A stretch of DNA of 64,000 nt, from contig CANQGQ010000010.1 in the NCBI GenBank assembly GCA_947623305.1, forward strand, positions 54,687 through 118,686. Reading direction: 5' to 3'. Positions 32,088-42,559 of the stretch are shown here, in pieces (the stretch's first letter is position 1; each line of letters starts with the position of its first letter). A program made the translations under genes and the position numbers. The notes below the pieces were generated by a model. It saw nothing but the letters and a program-made list of their open reading frames with translations, made no database searches and was not told where the DNA came from. This stretch comes from an uncultured Alistipes sp. Lineage in GTDB: Bacteria; Bacteroidota; Bacteroidia; Bacteroidales; Rikenellaceae.

Positions 32088-34565
32088 ATGCAAGTGAAAA
32101 TCTCGAAAACGCTCGAAGGGCTCATCGCCCGCGCCGCTTTCCATACGACGAAGGCCACCATCGGCCATTCGCTCAAAGACTTCCTCACGCTCGAAATGCT
32201 TCGCGAGGAGGGATCGCTCGCCTATCAGTTGCTTTCTGCCCGATTGCAGGATTGGGAACTGCACCAGCTTCGTCAACGCATCGAGCAGGGGATCATCGCC
32301 TCCGATGCCGCTCGACGGAACCAACAGCCGGCCCTGGACGCGGTCGATCCGGAGACGTTCTACCGTACATGGACTGACGAATTGCGGAACACGGTCGCCG
32401 CGACCCGCAGTATCTCGACCGGCCATGCGCTCCAGTTCATCGCCTCCGATCCGTCGACCGCTACGGCCCAAGTGTTGGAGACGTTCGGCATCGGGGCCGA
32501 CACGATTGCCGATGATCTGCAAAAGTTCGTCGTGGGCGAGGACTATCGCACCGAGATACAAGTGCACATGCTCGATTTCGATGCCGACAACCGGCCTGCT
32601 TCCGGAGAGAAGAACCGGTTGCTCGACAAGTTCGGCGTCGACCTGACGCGCCAGGCCCGCGAGGGGCGTTTGGATCCGGTCGTGGGCCGCGAAACCGAAA
32701 TCGAGCGGGTCGTGCAGATCCTTTCGCGCCGCAAAAAGAACAATCCGATTCTGATCGGCGAAGCGGGCGTCGGCAAAAGCGCCGTCGTCGAGGGGCTGGC
32801 CCTGCGCATCGCGGCCGGCGACGTGCCCTATACCATTGCCGACAAGACGTTGTTTTCGCTCGACATCTCGTCGCTCGTGGCGGGCACGAAGTTCCGCGGC
32901 GAGTTCGAGGAGCGCATGCAGCAGCTGCTCGACGAACTGCGCAAAGAGCAGAACACCATTCTGTTCATCGACGAAATCCACACCATCGTGGGGGCAGGTT
33001 CGACGCAGGGCAGCTTGGATACGGCGAACATTCTAAAACCGGCGCTGGCGCGCGGCGAGTTGCAGACCATCGGCGCGACGACGCTCGACGAATATCGCGA
33101 GAACATCGAACGTGATTCGGCCCTCGAACGCCGCTTCCAGAAGGTGCTCATCGAGCCGACGACTCCCGAGCAGACGCTGCAAATCCTGCAAAACATCGCG
33201 CCGCGCTATGAACGCCATCATAAAGTGCACTATACCGACGATGCGCTGCGGGCCTGCGTGGCGCTCACGGAACGTTACGTTACCGACCGTTATTTTCCGG
33301 ACAAGGCGATCGACGTGCTCGACGAAGCGGGTTCGCGCGTGCATCTGCTGTCGGCTCGGGAACCGGCCGAGCTGCGCGAAATGGAGACGGCGCTGTGTCA
33401 AATCCAGCGCGAACGCCGCGAAGCGATCGACGGAGCTTCCTACGACAAAGCGGCATCGGCCCGGATGCGCGAGCTGGCGCTCCGTTCGAAGTTGGGCAGC
33501 GAACGCACCGAATGGCGCCGCAGCTTGGAGAGCCATCCGGAGTCGATCACCGAGGAGCATATCCGGCAGGTCATTACCGCCATGACGGGCATACCGGCCG
33601 AACGGGTTTCGGAGAGCGAGATGAGCCGGCTGCACGCCTTGCGCGACCATCTGTCGAGCCGGGTCGTGGGGCAGCAGGAGGCCGTAGAACGCATTTCGCG
33701 CACGATCTGCCGTTCGCGGGCGGGGTTGAAGGACGAAAACCGGCCCATCGGCGTCTTCCTTTTCGTCGGCCCGACCGGCGTGGGTAAAACCCTGTTGGCC
33801 AAGGAAGTTTCGAAATGGCTCTTCGACGAACGTCGCGGGCTGATTCGCATCGACATGAGCGAATATGCCGAAAAACACAACGTTTCGCGGTTGATCGGTT
33901 CGCCTCCCGGGTATGTCGGCTACGGCGAGGGCGGTCAGCTGACCGAGGCCGTGCGGCGCCAGCCCTATGCGGTTGTGCTGTTCGACGAGATCGAAAAGGC
34001 CCATCCCGAGGTCTTCAACACGATGCTGCAACTCTTCGACGAAGGGCATCTGACGGACGGTTCGGGCCGCAAGGTCGATTTCCGCAACACGATCATCATC
34101 ATGACTTCGAACGTCGGTTCGCGGGCTGTGGCGCAGCGGCCGGTGTCGGTCGGATACAGCACTTCGTCGAAAAGCGCCGCCGTCGTCGAAACCCCGCAGG
34201 CCGAATATCGCAAAGCCTTGGAACAGACCTTCGCGCCGGAGTTTCTCAACCGTATCGACGACATCGTGCAGTTCCGTTCGTTGGAGCTGGACGACGTGGA
34301 GCGCATCGTCGATCTGGAGCTCGGCGGGCTGCTGCAGCGCACCGAACGGCTGGGCTACAAGGTGAAAATCACGGCGCCGGCCAAACGTCGGTTAGCGACG
34401 ATGGGTTACGAATCGCGCTACGGCGTGCGCTCGTTGAAACGTACCCTGACGGATCATTTGGAGGAACCGTTGTCGGAACTGATTATCACCGGCAAGCTGC
34501 ATGCGGGCGACACGGTCGTCGTCGAAGACGACCCCTCGCAGGGCGTAACCTTACGGGTAGCTTGA
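32088..34565 (+). CDS. Clp-family (ClpA/ClpC-like) AAA+ ATPase
   Basis: Two AAA+ modules: [17 protein letters not shown] and [50 protein letters not shown]. Confidence 0.93.
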   Translation: MQVKISKTLEGLIARAAFHTTKATIGHSLKDFLTLEMLREEGSLAYQLLSARLQDWELHQLRQRIEQGIIASDAARRNQQPALDAVDPETFYRTWTDELRNTVAATRSISTGHALQFIASDPSTATAQVLETFGIGADTIADDLQKFVVGEDYRTEIQVHMLDFDADNRPASGEKNRLLDKFGVDLTRQAREGRLDPVVGRETEIERVVQILSRRKKNNPILIGEAGVGKSAVVEGLALRIAAGDVPYTIADKTLFSLDISSLVAGTKFRGEFEERMQQLLDELRKEQNTILFIDEIHTIVGAGSTQGSLDTANILKPALARGELQTIGATTLDEYRENIERDSALERRFQKVLIEPTTPEQTLQILQNIAPRYERHHKVHYTDDALRACVALTERYVTDRYFPDKAIDVLDEAGSRVHLLSAREPAELREMETALCQIQRERREAIDGASYDKAASARMRELALRSKLGSERTEWRRSLESHPESITEEHIRQVITAMTGIPAERVSESEMSRLHALRDHLSSRVVGQQEAVERISRTICRSRAGLKDENRPIGVFLFVGPTGVGKTLLAKEVSKWLFDERRGLIRIDMSEYAEKHNVSRLIGSPPGYVGYGEGGQLTEAVRRQPYAVVLFDEIEKAHPEVFNTMLQLFDEGHLTDGSGRKVDFRNTIIIMTSNVGSRAVAQRPVSVGYSTSSKSAAVVETPQAEYRKALEQTFAPEFLNRIDDIVQFRSLELDDVERIVDLELGGLLQRTERLGYKVKITAPAKRRLATMGYESRYGVRSLKRTLTDHLEEPLSELIITGKLHAGDTVVVEDDPSQGVTLRVA

Positions 34566-34619
34566 CGGATTGCATAACAGTTCGGAGCGTATCGCATGAA
34601 TGCGATACGCTTTTTTTCG

Positions 34620-34701
34620 TATCTTTGGCTTTGCCGAAGATACTCCGTCTCGGCATAATCAAGCTATCGCTTGCTTCTGCCCTCGACTTTTCGTATCTTT
34701 G
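34620..34701 (+). repeat. 74-bp palindromic repeat family, one unit, upstream of the MATE gene
   Basis: TATCTTTG at 34620 and 34694 (74-bp offset) with GGCTTTGCCGAAGATACTCCGTCTCGGCATAATCAAGCTATCGCTTGC between. Confidence 0.9.
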
Positions 34702-34708
34702 TCCCCCG

Positions 34709-36061
34709 ATGTACCGTTTCGAAACATACCGATCGCAATACGCCGCCAATATCCGGCTGGCACTGCCGGTCGTATTGACCCAGATCGGCCAGATATTGAC
34801 CCAGCTGGCCGATAACGTCATGGTCGGCCAGTATGGCGGCGATGATCCCGTACCCCTCGCGGCAATCGCTTTCGGCGGCTCGATTGCCTTCATCTTTTTC
34901 ATCACGGCCATCGGCATGGCGATGGGGCTGACGCCGCTCATCGGCGAGCTTTTCGCCCAGGGCGACCGTCGCAATTCGGCCGTCCTGCTTCAGAACGGCA
35001 TCCTGTTCTACACGCTGCTCGGCATCGTTACGACCCTCTTGCAACTGGCCGGCATTCCGTTGCTTTATCGCCTCGGGCAGCCGGTCGAGGTGGTCGATAT
35101 GGCATTGCCCTACTATCGGCTGTTGTCGTACAGCATGCCGTTCATCATGCTCTTTTTCGCCTTCAAACAATTCCTGGAGGGCGTCGGCAACACCCATGCG
35201 GAACTCATCGTAACCGTCATCGCGAACCTCGCCAATATCGGGCTCAACTGGGTGTTCATCTACGGGCATCTCGGCATGCCCGAAATGGGCGCCACGGGAG
35301 CCGGTCTGGCTACGCTGCTGGCCCGCATCATGACGCCGCTGCTGATGATCGGTTACTTCTGTTCGCGCGACCGCTACCGGCCCTATCTCGAGGGATTCTC
35401 GCTCCGCAACTACCATCGGAAAACCGTGCGCACGCTCGTGCGGATCGGTGCGCCGATCGCTTCGCAGATGTTTTTGGAGAGCTCCGCGTTCATCGGCACC
35501 ACCATCATGATGGGCTGGTTGGGCACGCTGGCCATCAGCGCCAACCAAATCGCCATCACGGTCAACAACTGCGCCTGGATGGTCGTTACCTCCATCGGTG
35601 CGGCGGCGACCATCCGGATTTCGCACTGCTACGGAGCACGCGACATCGGCCAACTGTCGCTGGCAGCCAAGGCATCCTATCATCTGATTCTTGCCTGGAG
35701 CGGCTTTGCAACGGTGGCATTCGTCGCCCTGCGCCACTACATTCCGCAGTTCTTCACGACCAATGCCGAAGTCATCGCCATCACGGCGGAACTGATGCTC
35801 TTCGTGGCGCTCTACCAACTGTCGGACGGTTTGCAGAACATCTCGGTCGGCATCCTGCGCGGTTTGCAGGATGTGCGCATCATCACGCCGATCGCCCTCC
35901 TCTCTTATTGGGTGCTCAACCTGCCGGTGGGTTATCTGTTCGGATTCACGTTCGGTATGGGGCCTTCGGGGTTGTTCCTCGGTTACTTCGTCGGACTGAC
36001 CGTGGCAGCGGTGTTGATGATGCTCCGCATCCGACGCACCATCAGGCGGTTGAAAGAATAA
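34709..36061 (+). CDS. MATE family efflux transporter
   Basis: 12-TM; IRLALPVVLTQIGQILTQLADNVMVGQYG, NTHAELIVTVIANLANIGLNWVFIYG. Confidence 0.93.
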   Translation: MYRFETYRSQYAANIRLALPVVLTQIGQILTQLADNVMVGQYGGDDPVPLAAIAFGGSIAFIFFITAIGMAMGLTPLIGELFAQGDRRNSAVLLQNGILFYTLLGIVTTLLQLAGIPLLYRLGQPVEVVDMALPYYRLLSYSMPFIMLFFAFKQFLEGVGNTHAELIVTVIANLANIGLNWVFIYGHLGMPEMGATGAGLATLLARIMTPLLMIGYFCSRDRYRPYLEGFSLRNYHRKTVRTLVRIGAPIASQMFLESSAFIGTTIMMGWLGTLAISANQIAITVNNCAWMVVTSIGAAATIRISHCYGARDIGQLSLAAKASYHLILAWSGFATVAFVALRHYIPQFFTTNAEVIAITAELMLFVALYQLSDGLQNISVGILRGLQDVRIITPIALLSYWVLNLPVGYLFGFTFGMGPSGLFLGYFVGLTVAAVLMMLRIRRTIRRLKE

Positions 36062-36149
36062 TTCCGAAACCTGTTTTCGACAGGCGAAGATATGAACGAG
36101 GCGGCTTCCCTGCAAAGGAGCCGCCTCGATTCATTCGGATTCGGAATGA

Positions 36150-37481
36150 TTACAACCGTGCCTTGATGGCTTTCGTCGCCTCTTCGTACCCGGGCTTTTC
36201 GAGCAGCGCGAACATGTTCTTCTTGTACGCCTCGACGCCGGGCTGGTCGAACGGGTTGACGCCCAACATGTAACCGCTGATGCCGCACGCCTTCTCGAAG
36301 AAGTAGAGCAAGCCGCCGATGGTGTGGGCATCGACCTTCGGCAATTCGATGCGGATATTGGGCACGCCGCCGTCGACATGGGCCAGCTGCACGCCTAATT
36401 CGGCCATGCGGTTCACCTCCGAAATGCGCTTGCCGGCCAGATAGTTCAGACCGTCGAGGTTCTCGGCATCCGGTTCGATGACCACCCGATGGTCGGGTGC
36501 CGCAACCGAAATGATGGTTTCCATCAGGGTGCGTTCGCCCTCCTGGATGTATTGGCCCATCGAATGCAGGTCGGCAGTCAGCGTTACGCTGGCCGGAAAC
36601 AGCCCTTTGCCCTGCTTGCCTTCGCTCTCGCCGTAGAGCTGCTTCCACCACTCGTTGATGTATTGCAGACGGGGTTCGTAGGAGCCCAGCATCTCGATCT
36701 TCTTTCCGCTGCGATAGAGCGCGTTGCGCACGACGGCATAGATGGCCGACGGATTCTGCTCGAACGGCGTGCCGTCGGCCGTGGCCTGTTCCATCTCCTG
36801 CGCACCGTGCACCAACGCGGCGATGTCGACACCGGCGACCGCCAGCGGCAGCAGTCCGACGGGCGTGAGCACCGAGAAACGACCGCCCACGTCGTCCGGA
36901 ATGACGAACGTCGGATACCCCTCCTGCGTAGCGAGGGTTTTCAACGCGCCGCGAGCCTTGTCGGTTACGGCGACGATGCGTTCGGCTGCCTCTTTCTTGC
37001 CGTAGCGTTTCTCGATGGCGGCTTTAATCAGCCGGAAAGCGATGGCCGGTTCGGTCGTCGTACCCGATTTCGAGATGACGATGGCGGCGATGGAGTGCTC
37101 CTCTGCAGCGGCCATCAGTGCATTGATATAGTCTTCGGAAATGTTCTGGCCGGCAAAGACGACCGTCGGGTCTTGTTGCTCTTTATGCAGCAATTTGAAA
37201 GGGTCGGTCATCGCTTCGACGACCGCTTTGGCGCCTAAATAAGAACCGCCGATTCCGATGCAGATGACCAGATCGGCCTTCGCACGCAGTTTGTCGGCTT
37301 GGGCTTGAAGCGCAGCCAGTTCGGCGTCGGAGATCGACGATGGCAGGTGTACCCACCCTAAAAAATCGTTGCCTGCGCCTTTGCCCGATTGGAGCAGCGC
37401 ATTGGCCCGTTGCGCTTCGGCCTGCAAGGCGGGCGTAATCTCGACACCCGCTTTGCTGATGTCCAATTTCAGATTTTTCAT
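36150..37481 (-). CDS. pgi: glucose-6-phosphate isomerase
   Basis: [51 protein letters not shown]. Confidence 0.95.
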   Translation of the reverse strand: MKNLKLDISKAGVEITPALQAEAQRANALLQSGKGAGNDFLGWVHLPSSISDAELAALQAQADKLRAKADLVICIGIGGSYLGAKAVVEAMTDPFKLLHKEQQDPTVVFAGQNISEDYINALMAAAEEHSIAAIVISKSGTTTEPAIAFRLIKAAIEKRYGKKEAAERIVAVTDKARGALKTLATQEGYPTFVIPDDVGGRFSVLTPVGLLPLAVAGVDIAALVHGAQEMEQATADGTPFEQNPSAIYAVVRNALYRSGKKIEMLGSYEPRLQYINEWWKQLYGESEGKQGKGLFPASVTLTADLHSMGQYIQEGERTLMETIISVAAPDHRVVIEPDAENLDGLNYLAGKRISEVNRMAELGVQLAHVDGGVPNIRIELPKVDAHTIGGLLYFFEKACGISGYMLGVNPFDQPGVEAYKKNMFALLEKPGYEEATKAIKARL

Positions 37482-37580
37482 AGCATAATTATATATGAAT
37501 TTACATTGCCTTTCTGTCGAAATGCTTCCGGCCGCTGTTCTTGCCGCCTTCGGCGCCATTTACAAGCCTGTAATTATCGG

Positions 37581-38588
37581 TTAAAATAGTTTTTCGGTCA
37601 GTTCACGCATCCGGCGACGCGCCGACGCATTGCAGTAAAAGACGTCATAGACCATCTCGACGATGGGCATGTCGACCCGGTGCCGGAAATTGATGTGCCG
37701 GATGCAATCGACGGCGAAATAGCCTTCGGCGATCATCGTCATCTCGTTCAGGGCGCTTTTCACCGTGCAGCCGTGTCCGACCAGCAGCCCCAGCCGGCGG
37801 TTGCGGCTGTACGACGAATAACAGGTTACGAGCAGATCGCCCAGATAGGCCGACACCCGCGTATTGCGTTCGGCGGGATAGGTTTCGTCGAGGAAACGGG
37901 TCATTTCATCGGCGCAGTTGGCGATCAGCACGGCCAAAAAATTATCGCCGTAGCCCAACCCGACGGCCAATCCGACGGCCAGCGCATAGATGTTCTTCAA
38001 AATCGCAGCATATTCGATACCGTAGAGGTCGGTCGAGTAGCTCAACCGGATGTAGGGCGTTGCGAATTTCGGGCCGATGGCGCGGGCCGTCTCCATTTCG
38101 GGACAGACCACCGTCAGATACGAAAGTTTTCCGCGCGAGACCTCCTCGGCATGCGACGGGCCCGTGAAGAGTCCGAGTTGCCGGTACGAAAGGTCGTAAC
38201 GGTCGCGAAGGTATTCGACGACGGTCTTGTAATCGTCCGGGACGATGCCCTTGATGGCCGAAATGATGATTTTGTCCGCCAGCGATTCGGTCAAGGGTTC
38301 CAGAAAGGTTTTCAGATAGGCCGACGGAACCGCCAGTACCAGAATATCGGCTTCGCGTACAACGGCATTCAGATTGTCGGACGGTGCGATGCGCAAGCGG
38401 TCGAATTCGACATCGCTCAGATAGCGCGGATTACGTCCTTCTGTACGGAGCGTCTCCAGCACTTCGGGATTGCGGACATACCAGCCGACTTGCGGTTCGT
38501 TTCCGGAGAGCAGTTTGACGAGCGCCGTCGCCCAGCTGCCGTAGCCGATGACCGCGCATCGGGAATCCGTATCTATTTTACACTCCAT
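37581..38588 (-). CDS. gpsA: NAD(P)H-dependent glycerol-3-phosphate dehydrogenase
   Basis: CAVIGYGSWATALVKLLSGN, LVLAVPSAYLKTFLEPL, EYAAILKNIYALAVGLAVGLGYGDN. Confidence 0.94.
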   Translation of the reverse strand: MECKIDTDSRCAVIGYGSWATALVKLLSGNEPQVGWYVRNPEVLETLRTEGRNPRYLSDVEFDRLRIAPSDNLNAVVREADILVLAVPSAYLKTFLEPLTESLADKIIISAIKGIVPDDYKTVVEYLRDRYDLSYRQLGLFTGPSHAEEVSRGKLSYLTVVCPEMETARAIGPKFATPYIRLSYSTDLYGIEYAAILKNIYALAVGLAVGLGYGDNFLAVLIANCADEMTRFLDETYPAERNTRVSAYLGDLLVTCYSSYSRNRRLGLLVGHGCTVKSALNEMTMIAEGYFAVDCIRHINFRHRVDMPIVEMVYDVFYCNASARRRMRELTEKLF

Positions 38589-38616
38589 GGACATCTCTTC
38601 GATAGCTTGTTTAATA

Positions 38617-38698
38617 CAAAGATACGAAAAAGCCGAACACAATGCCAAATTTATTTGAACATTGCCGAGGCGCAGTATCTTCGACGAAGTCAAAGATA
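38617..38698 (-). repeat. 74-bp palindromic repeat family, one unit, upstream of gpsA
   Basis: CAAAGATA at 38617 and 38691 (74-bp offset); internal sequence almost identical to unit 2 at 8044-8117. Confidence 0.9.
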
Positions 38699-38808
38699 CG
38701 AAAAAGCCGGATATAAAAGTAAACTTGTTTGCTTTTTACCCCTGCCTTATCTCGAGGCGAAGTCGGAGAGAACGAGAAAAACGAGGCGAAAACAGTCGGT
38801 TGATTCGT

Positions 38809-39177
38809 TCAAGGACGAGTTGCGGCTTTGCGGTCTTTGAGAATCTCCGCCTGATGTTCCGTAGCCCAGTCGATCAATCGGTCGATGTGCGGCAACAACG
38901 ATTCGGCCCGCGGTGTGAGTGTATATTCCACGTGGGGCGGTACCTCGGGATAGGCTTCCCGAACGATGAATCCGTCTTCTTCGAGCGTTCGGAGCGTAAC
39001 GGTCAGCATCTTGGGCGAAATGTCGGGAAGCGCGCGCTGCAAGTTCTTGAATCGCATTGTGCCGTTTTGATGCAACAGAAAGAGCACCAGTAACGACCAT
39101 TTGTCGCCGAAACGTGCGAGAATATTCCGTATCGGGCATTCGGGAAACCGGAGGTCTTTGATCGTAGTTCTGTCCAT
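38809..39177 (-). CDS. HxlR family transcriptional regulator
   Basis: CPIRNILARFGDKWSLLVLFLLHQNGTMRFKNLQRALPDISPKMLTVTLRTLEEDGFI. Confidence 0.93.
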   Translation of the reverse strand: MDRTTIKDLRFPECPIRNILARFGDKWSLLVLFLLHQNGTMRFKNLQRALPDISPKMLTVTLRTLEEDGFIVREAYPEVPPHVEYTLTPRAESLLPHIDRLIDWATEHQAEILKDRKAATRP

Positions 39178-39291
39178 AGCGGAATTGATTATGAAGTTAC
39201 TTTACAAAGGTAAGCAAATTTTTCATCAAGATGTTTCCGTCGACGTAAGGCGGTGCGATTTATAACGGAATTTTTGTTTGTTTCTGGTTGC

Positions 39292-39452
39292 TTTCCGATC
39301 CGTGCCTGTTCAAAAAATGTTGGCGGATGGGTGTAGAAATGTTTGCTTCTTTCCCGATGCCTGTCCGATCCGTACCAGTTCGAAAATGTTGGCGGATGGG
39401 TGTAGAAATGTTTGTTTTTTCCCGATGCCTGTCCGATCCGTACCAGTTAATA
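39292..39452. repeat. ~70-bp direct repeat, about 2.3 copies, just upstream of tRNA-Ser
   Basis: TNTCCGATCCGTNCC...TGTTGGCGGATGGGTGTAGAAATGTTTG...TTCCCGATGCC starts at 39292, 39362 and (partial) ~39430. Confidence 0.85.
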
Positions 39453-39494
39453 AAAATTTGGTGGAATGAAAAAACGATGTTATTTTTGTCAACG

Positions 39495-39581
39495 GAAAGA
39501 TGGCAGAGTGGTCGATTGCGGCGGTCTTGAAAACCGTTGAGCTGCAAGGCTCCGGGGGTTCGAATCCCTCTCTTTCCGCCA
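39495..39581 (+). tRNA. tRNA-Ser (anticodon TGA)
   Basis: GGAAAGATGGCAGAGTGGTCGATTGCGGCGGTCTTGAAAACCGTTGAGCTGCAAGGCTCCGGGGGTTCGAATCCCTCTCTTTCCGCCA: acceptor pairing, long variable arm, T-loop TTCGAAT. Confidence 0.95.
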
Positions 39582-39602
39582 GAATAGGAAGCAAAAAAAT
39601 GC

Positions 39603-39645
39603 AATTACGCTGTAAATGTTTAATTTACAGCGTAATTTGTTTTAT
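39603..39645 (+). terminator. terminator-like hairpin downstream of tRNA-Ser
   Basis: Perfect 15-bp stem AATTACGCTGTAAAT-gttta-ATTTACAGCGTAATT then TGTTTT. Confidence 0.7.
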
Positions 39646-39828
39646 GCAAATAGCAGAAAAATGCTATTCGAAGCATATCATCTGTGGCCTATTCGGTGTA
39701 CCTTTCCGATTGCCAAAAAAGGTACACCGAATTAGCTGTAATTTTTTGAATTGCACCGATTTGCATCGTTTTATCTCTTGACATCGGACACTTGAAAAAC
39801 TAATTTTGTAACCTCTAAACAGTGTCCT

Positions 39829-40034
39829 ATGGAAAGAACATCATTCGGTCTATTGTTTTACATTCGCCGAAATAAACTCTACAAATCCTTGACGCTCGCC
39901 AGCGGTGCGACCATTGAAAACGTTGCCAAGATGCTCGGCCACGTCGATACGAAGATGACCCGCCATATGCCCGGATTCTCGATTCCTCCATCCTACGGGA
40001 CATGCAGATCGTAGCGAAAAATATGGCTTTGTAG
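39829..40034 (+). pseudogene. tyrosine recombinase remnant (internal deletion plus frameshift)
   Basis: N-terminal MERTSFGLLFYIRRNKLYK joined to C-terminal LASGATIENVAKMLGHVDTKMTRH; after a 1-nt shift continues ARILDSSILRDMQIVAKNMAL*. Confidence 0.85.
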
Positions 40035-40331
40035 TTTCTGCATTGTAAGTAATTGTGAATTACTAACGATTAACAAAAATCACATTTCATAGGCAAAGCA
40101 CTCTGTACGAGTGCTTTTATTTTTGCCAGTCACTCTTGGTTCCGACCGTTTGTGCCTGTTTTTGCGTCGTTCTCCGTACCGCTCCCGTACCGCGGGCGAT
40201 TTCGGGAACTCTGTGCCGAGCGAGGTATTGGATGAATTTCACAATGATTCATTATGGTTCATGATGATACCTTACAGAGCAGACTTTAAGAACTAACAAA
40301 ATAGGTAAAATGTGATAAAAAATTAAAAACT

Positions 40332-41239
40332 ATGTCAACAAGCAAGATTCGTATCAAAAAAATTTGTGAATTCTGCGGCAAAGAGTTCTTCGCCCAGAAA
40401 ATGACAACACGCTACTGCTCGAAAACGTGTAGCAGCAGAGCATACAAATATCAACTTCGTGTACAAAGGATTGAACGTACCAAAACGGATGTAAAGGTAG
40501 CCATTGATACAAAGCCTCTTAATGATATTCGGCACAAAGCGTTCCTCCCCGTTCAAGAGACAGGTGTTCTTATCGGAGTTACCACACGCTCAGTCTACAA
40601 TCTTATATATGCAGGTGCGCTGAAAGCAACCAAGCTAAGCAGTAGAATGACGCCTATTCGCCGAAGTGATGTGGAAGCGATGCTCGACAACAATCCATAT
40701 ACTAAACGATATAAGCGTGAACCTGCTCCGATTACCGAGTTCTACACCAACGACGAGTTGCGCGAAAAGTTCGGAGTGAGTCTGTCGTGGATATTCAAGG
40801 TCGGCAAGACCGAAAACATTCCGAAAGTGATGCGGCGCGGAAAGACGCTGTGGAGCAAACGGCATTTCGATGCCGTGTTCGCCCGTCAGCAGCCTGACGA
40901 AAGCATCACCGAGTGGTATACGGCGGAGGAGATGCGGCAGAAATTCGGCATGACCTCCTCGGCGGTGTACTCCTTCGTCTATACCTACGGCATCCCCAAG
41001 AAAAGGTCAGAAACGAAGTCTTCTACTCGAAGCGGCACGTCGATGCAGCCAAAGGGTTGGTCGTTTCGGCAGAACCGGAATACTATACCTCCGCTGAGGC
41101 AATGGAACGGTACGGTCTGACGCGCGACCAACTGTACCACTATGTCAAATGGCACAAGGTTCCGAAAGTGCAGGTGGGACGCTACCTGAAAATTTCCAAG
41201 AAGGAGTTGGATGCACTGCTCGCACCACCGGTTTTGTAG
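40332..41239 (+). pseudogene. multi-HTH (MerR/excisionase-like) DNA-binding protein, frameshifted at ~41005-41010
   Basis: 262-aa frame carries repeats of the type LPVQETGVLIGVTTRSVYNLI and EWYTAEEMRQKFGMTSSAVYSFV; reading resumes in another frame as VRNEVFYSKRHVDAAKG...YYTSAEAMERYGLTRDQLYHYVKWHKVPKVQVGRYLKISKKELDALL. Confidence 0.8.
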
Positions 41240-41242
41240 CGC

Positions 41243-41291
41243 AGGTTACGGTTATTGTTCGGTTATCGGCAGTTATCTGCGATTATAACCG
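41243..41291 (+). promoter_or_regulatory. CGGTTAT operator array upstream of the integrase
   Basis: AGGTTAC, CGGTTAT, CGGTTAT, CAGTTAT and inverted ATAACCG at offsets 0, +6, +17, +27, +42; the same offsets occur at 44741-44789. Confidence 0.7.
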
Positions 41292-41356
41292 ACAGCAACC
41301 GCCGAAAACCGTCTTCTTTGCAACCAGAAAACAGAAACACTTAAAAATCAAAACTT

Positions 41357-42457
41357 ATGTATCAGCACACCTGTACAACCGTCTCGCTTTTGAGACGCCC
41401 CATTACCAACGGACGAATCTCGCTCTATCTCGATTTCTATCCGGCAATCCGCAATCCCGAAACGATGAAGATGACGCGGCGCGAATATCTCGGCATATAC
41501 ATCTATGCCAAGCCCGCCAACGACATCGAACGCAATTTCAACCGTCAGATGCTCGAAAAGGCCGAAGCAATCCGCTGTCTGCGCGTCACATCGCTTATCA
41601 ATGAACAATTCGACTTCCTTGACCGCGACAAGATGCGCGGGGATTTCCTCGCCTACTTTAAGAAAATGTGCCGCAAAAAGTATGAAAAGTGGGACACCGT
41701 GTACCGCCATTTCTATAACTATGTGGGAGGTCGTTGCACCTTTGGCGACCTCACGGTCGAACTGTGCAAAGGCTTCGGGGAGTATCTGCTCGGGGCGCAC
41801 CAGCTGCGGCTGCCCCACCGCAAAGTTCGGCGCAACTCGGCAGCCGATTATTACTCCACGTTCCGCGGACTGTTGAAAATTGCCTACCGCGACAAACTTA
41901 TCCGTGAGAATATCAATGATTTTCTTGAAAAGATTGAGTGGGAGGACGTGAAGAAATCATACCTGACAATCGACGAACTGCGACAACTGGCCGCCACGCC
42001 CTGCCGTATTGAGGTATTGAAGCAGGCATCCCTGTTCTCCTGCCTTACGGGGCTGCGCATCAGCGATGTGCTGAACCTCAAATGGGAGGGCTTCGAGATT
42101 GCACCCGACCAAGGCTACTGCATCCGAATCCGCACGCAAAAGACGCAGACCGAGGCCATTTTGCCGATAAGTTATGAAGCCATCGAACTGTGCGGAGAAC
42201 GTTCGACCGGCACGGTGTTCAAAGGAAGCATGGTAAACTATCCGCTGAAAAAGTGGATTGCCGAGGCTGGCATCACCAAGCCGATTACATTTCATTGCTT
42301 CCGGCACACCTACGCCACGCTGCAAATCGCGTCGGGCACAGACATTTACACTGTCTCGAAAATGCTGACGCACAAAAACGTGACAACCACCCAGATTTAC
42401 GCCGATTTGGTTAGTGCCAAGAAGCGCGAAACGGTCAATAAGATTTCACTGAAATAA
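41357..42457 (+). CDS. tyrosine-type site-specific recombinase/integrase (mobile element)
   Basis: TGLRISDVLNLKWEGF, ITFHCFRHTYATLQIASGTDIYTVSKMLTHKNVTTTQIYADLV (R..HxxR..H..Y). Confidence 0.95.
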   Translation: MYQHTCTTVSLLRRPITNGRISLYLDFYPAIRNPETMKMTRREYLGIYIYAKPANDIERNFNRQMLEKAEAIRCLRVTSLINEQFDFLDRDKMRGDFLAYFKKMCRKKYEKWDTVYRHFYNYVGGRCTFGDLTVELCKGFGEYLLGAHQLRLPHRKVRRNSAADYYSTFRGLLKIAYRDKLIRENINDFLEKIEWEDVKKSYLTIDELRQLAATPCRIEVLKQASLFSCLTGLRISDVLNLKWEGFEIAPDQGYCIRIRTQKTQTEAILPISYEAIELCGERSTGTVFKGSMVNYPLKKWIAEAGITKPITFHCFRHTYATLQIASGTDIYTVSKMLTHKNVTTTQIYADLVSAKKRETVNKISLK

Positions 42458-42559
42458 CTTTCCTACTTTTTCCATATTCGTGAGTCGGCCTCGTTTTCGG
42501 GGTCGGCTCTTTTGTCCGCAAATAGATAGAAAACTGTTCTACAGCCATAATCCGCGTAA

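Noticed and set aside
39292-39452. CRISPR array near the tRNA
   Set aside because: Only ~2.3 copies of a 70-bp unit, no short repeat/unique spacer structure and no cas genes
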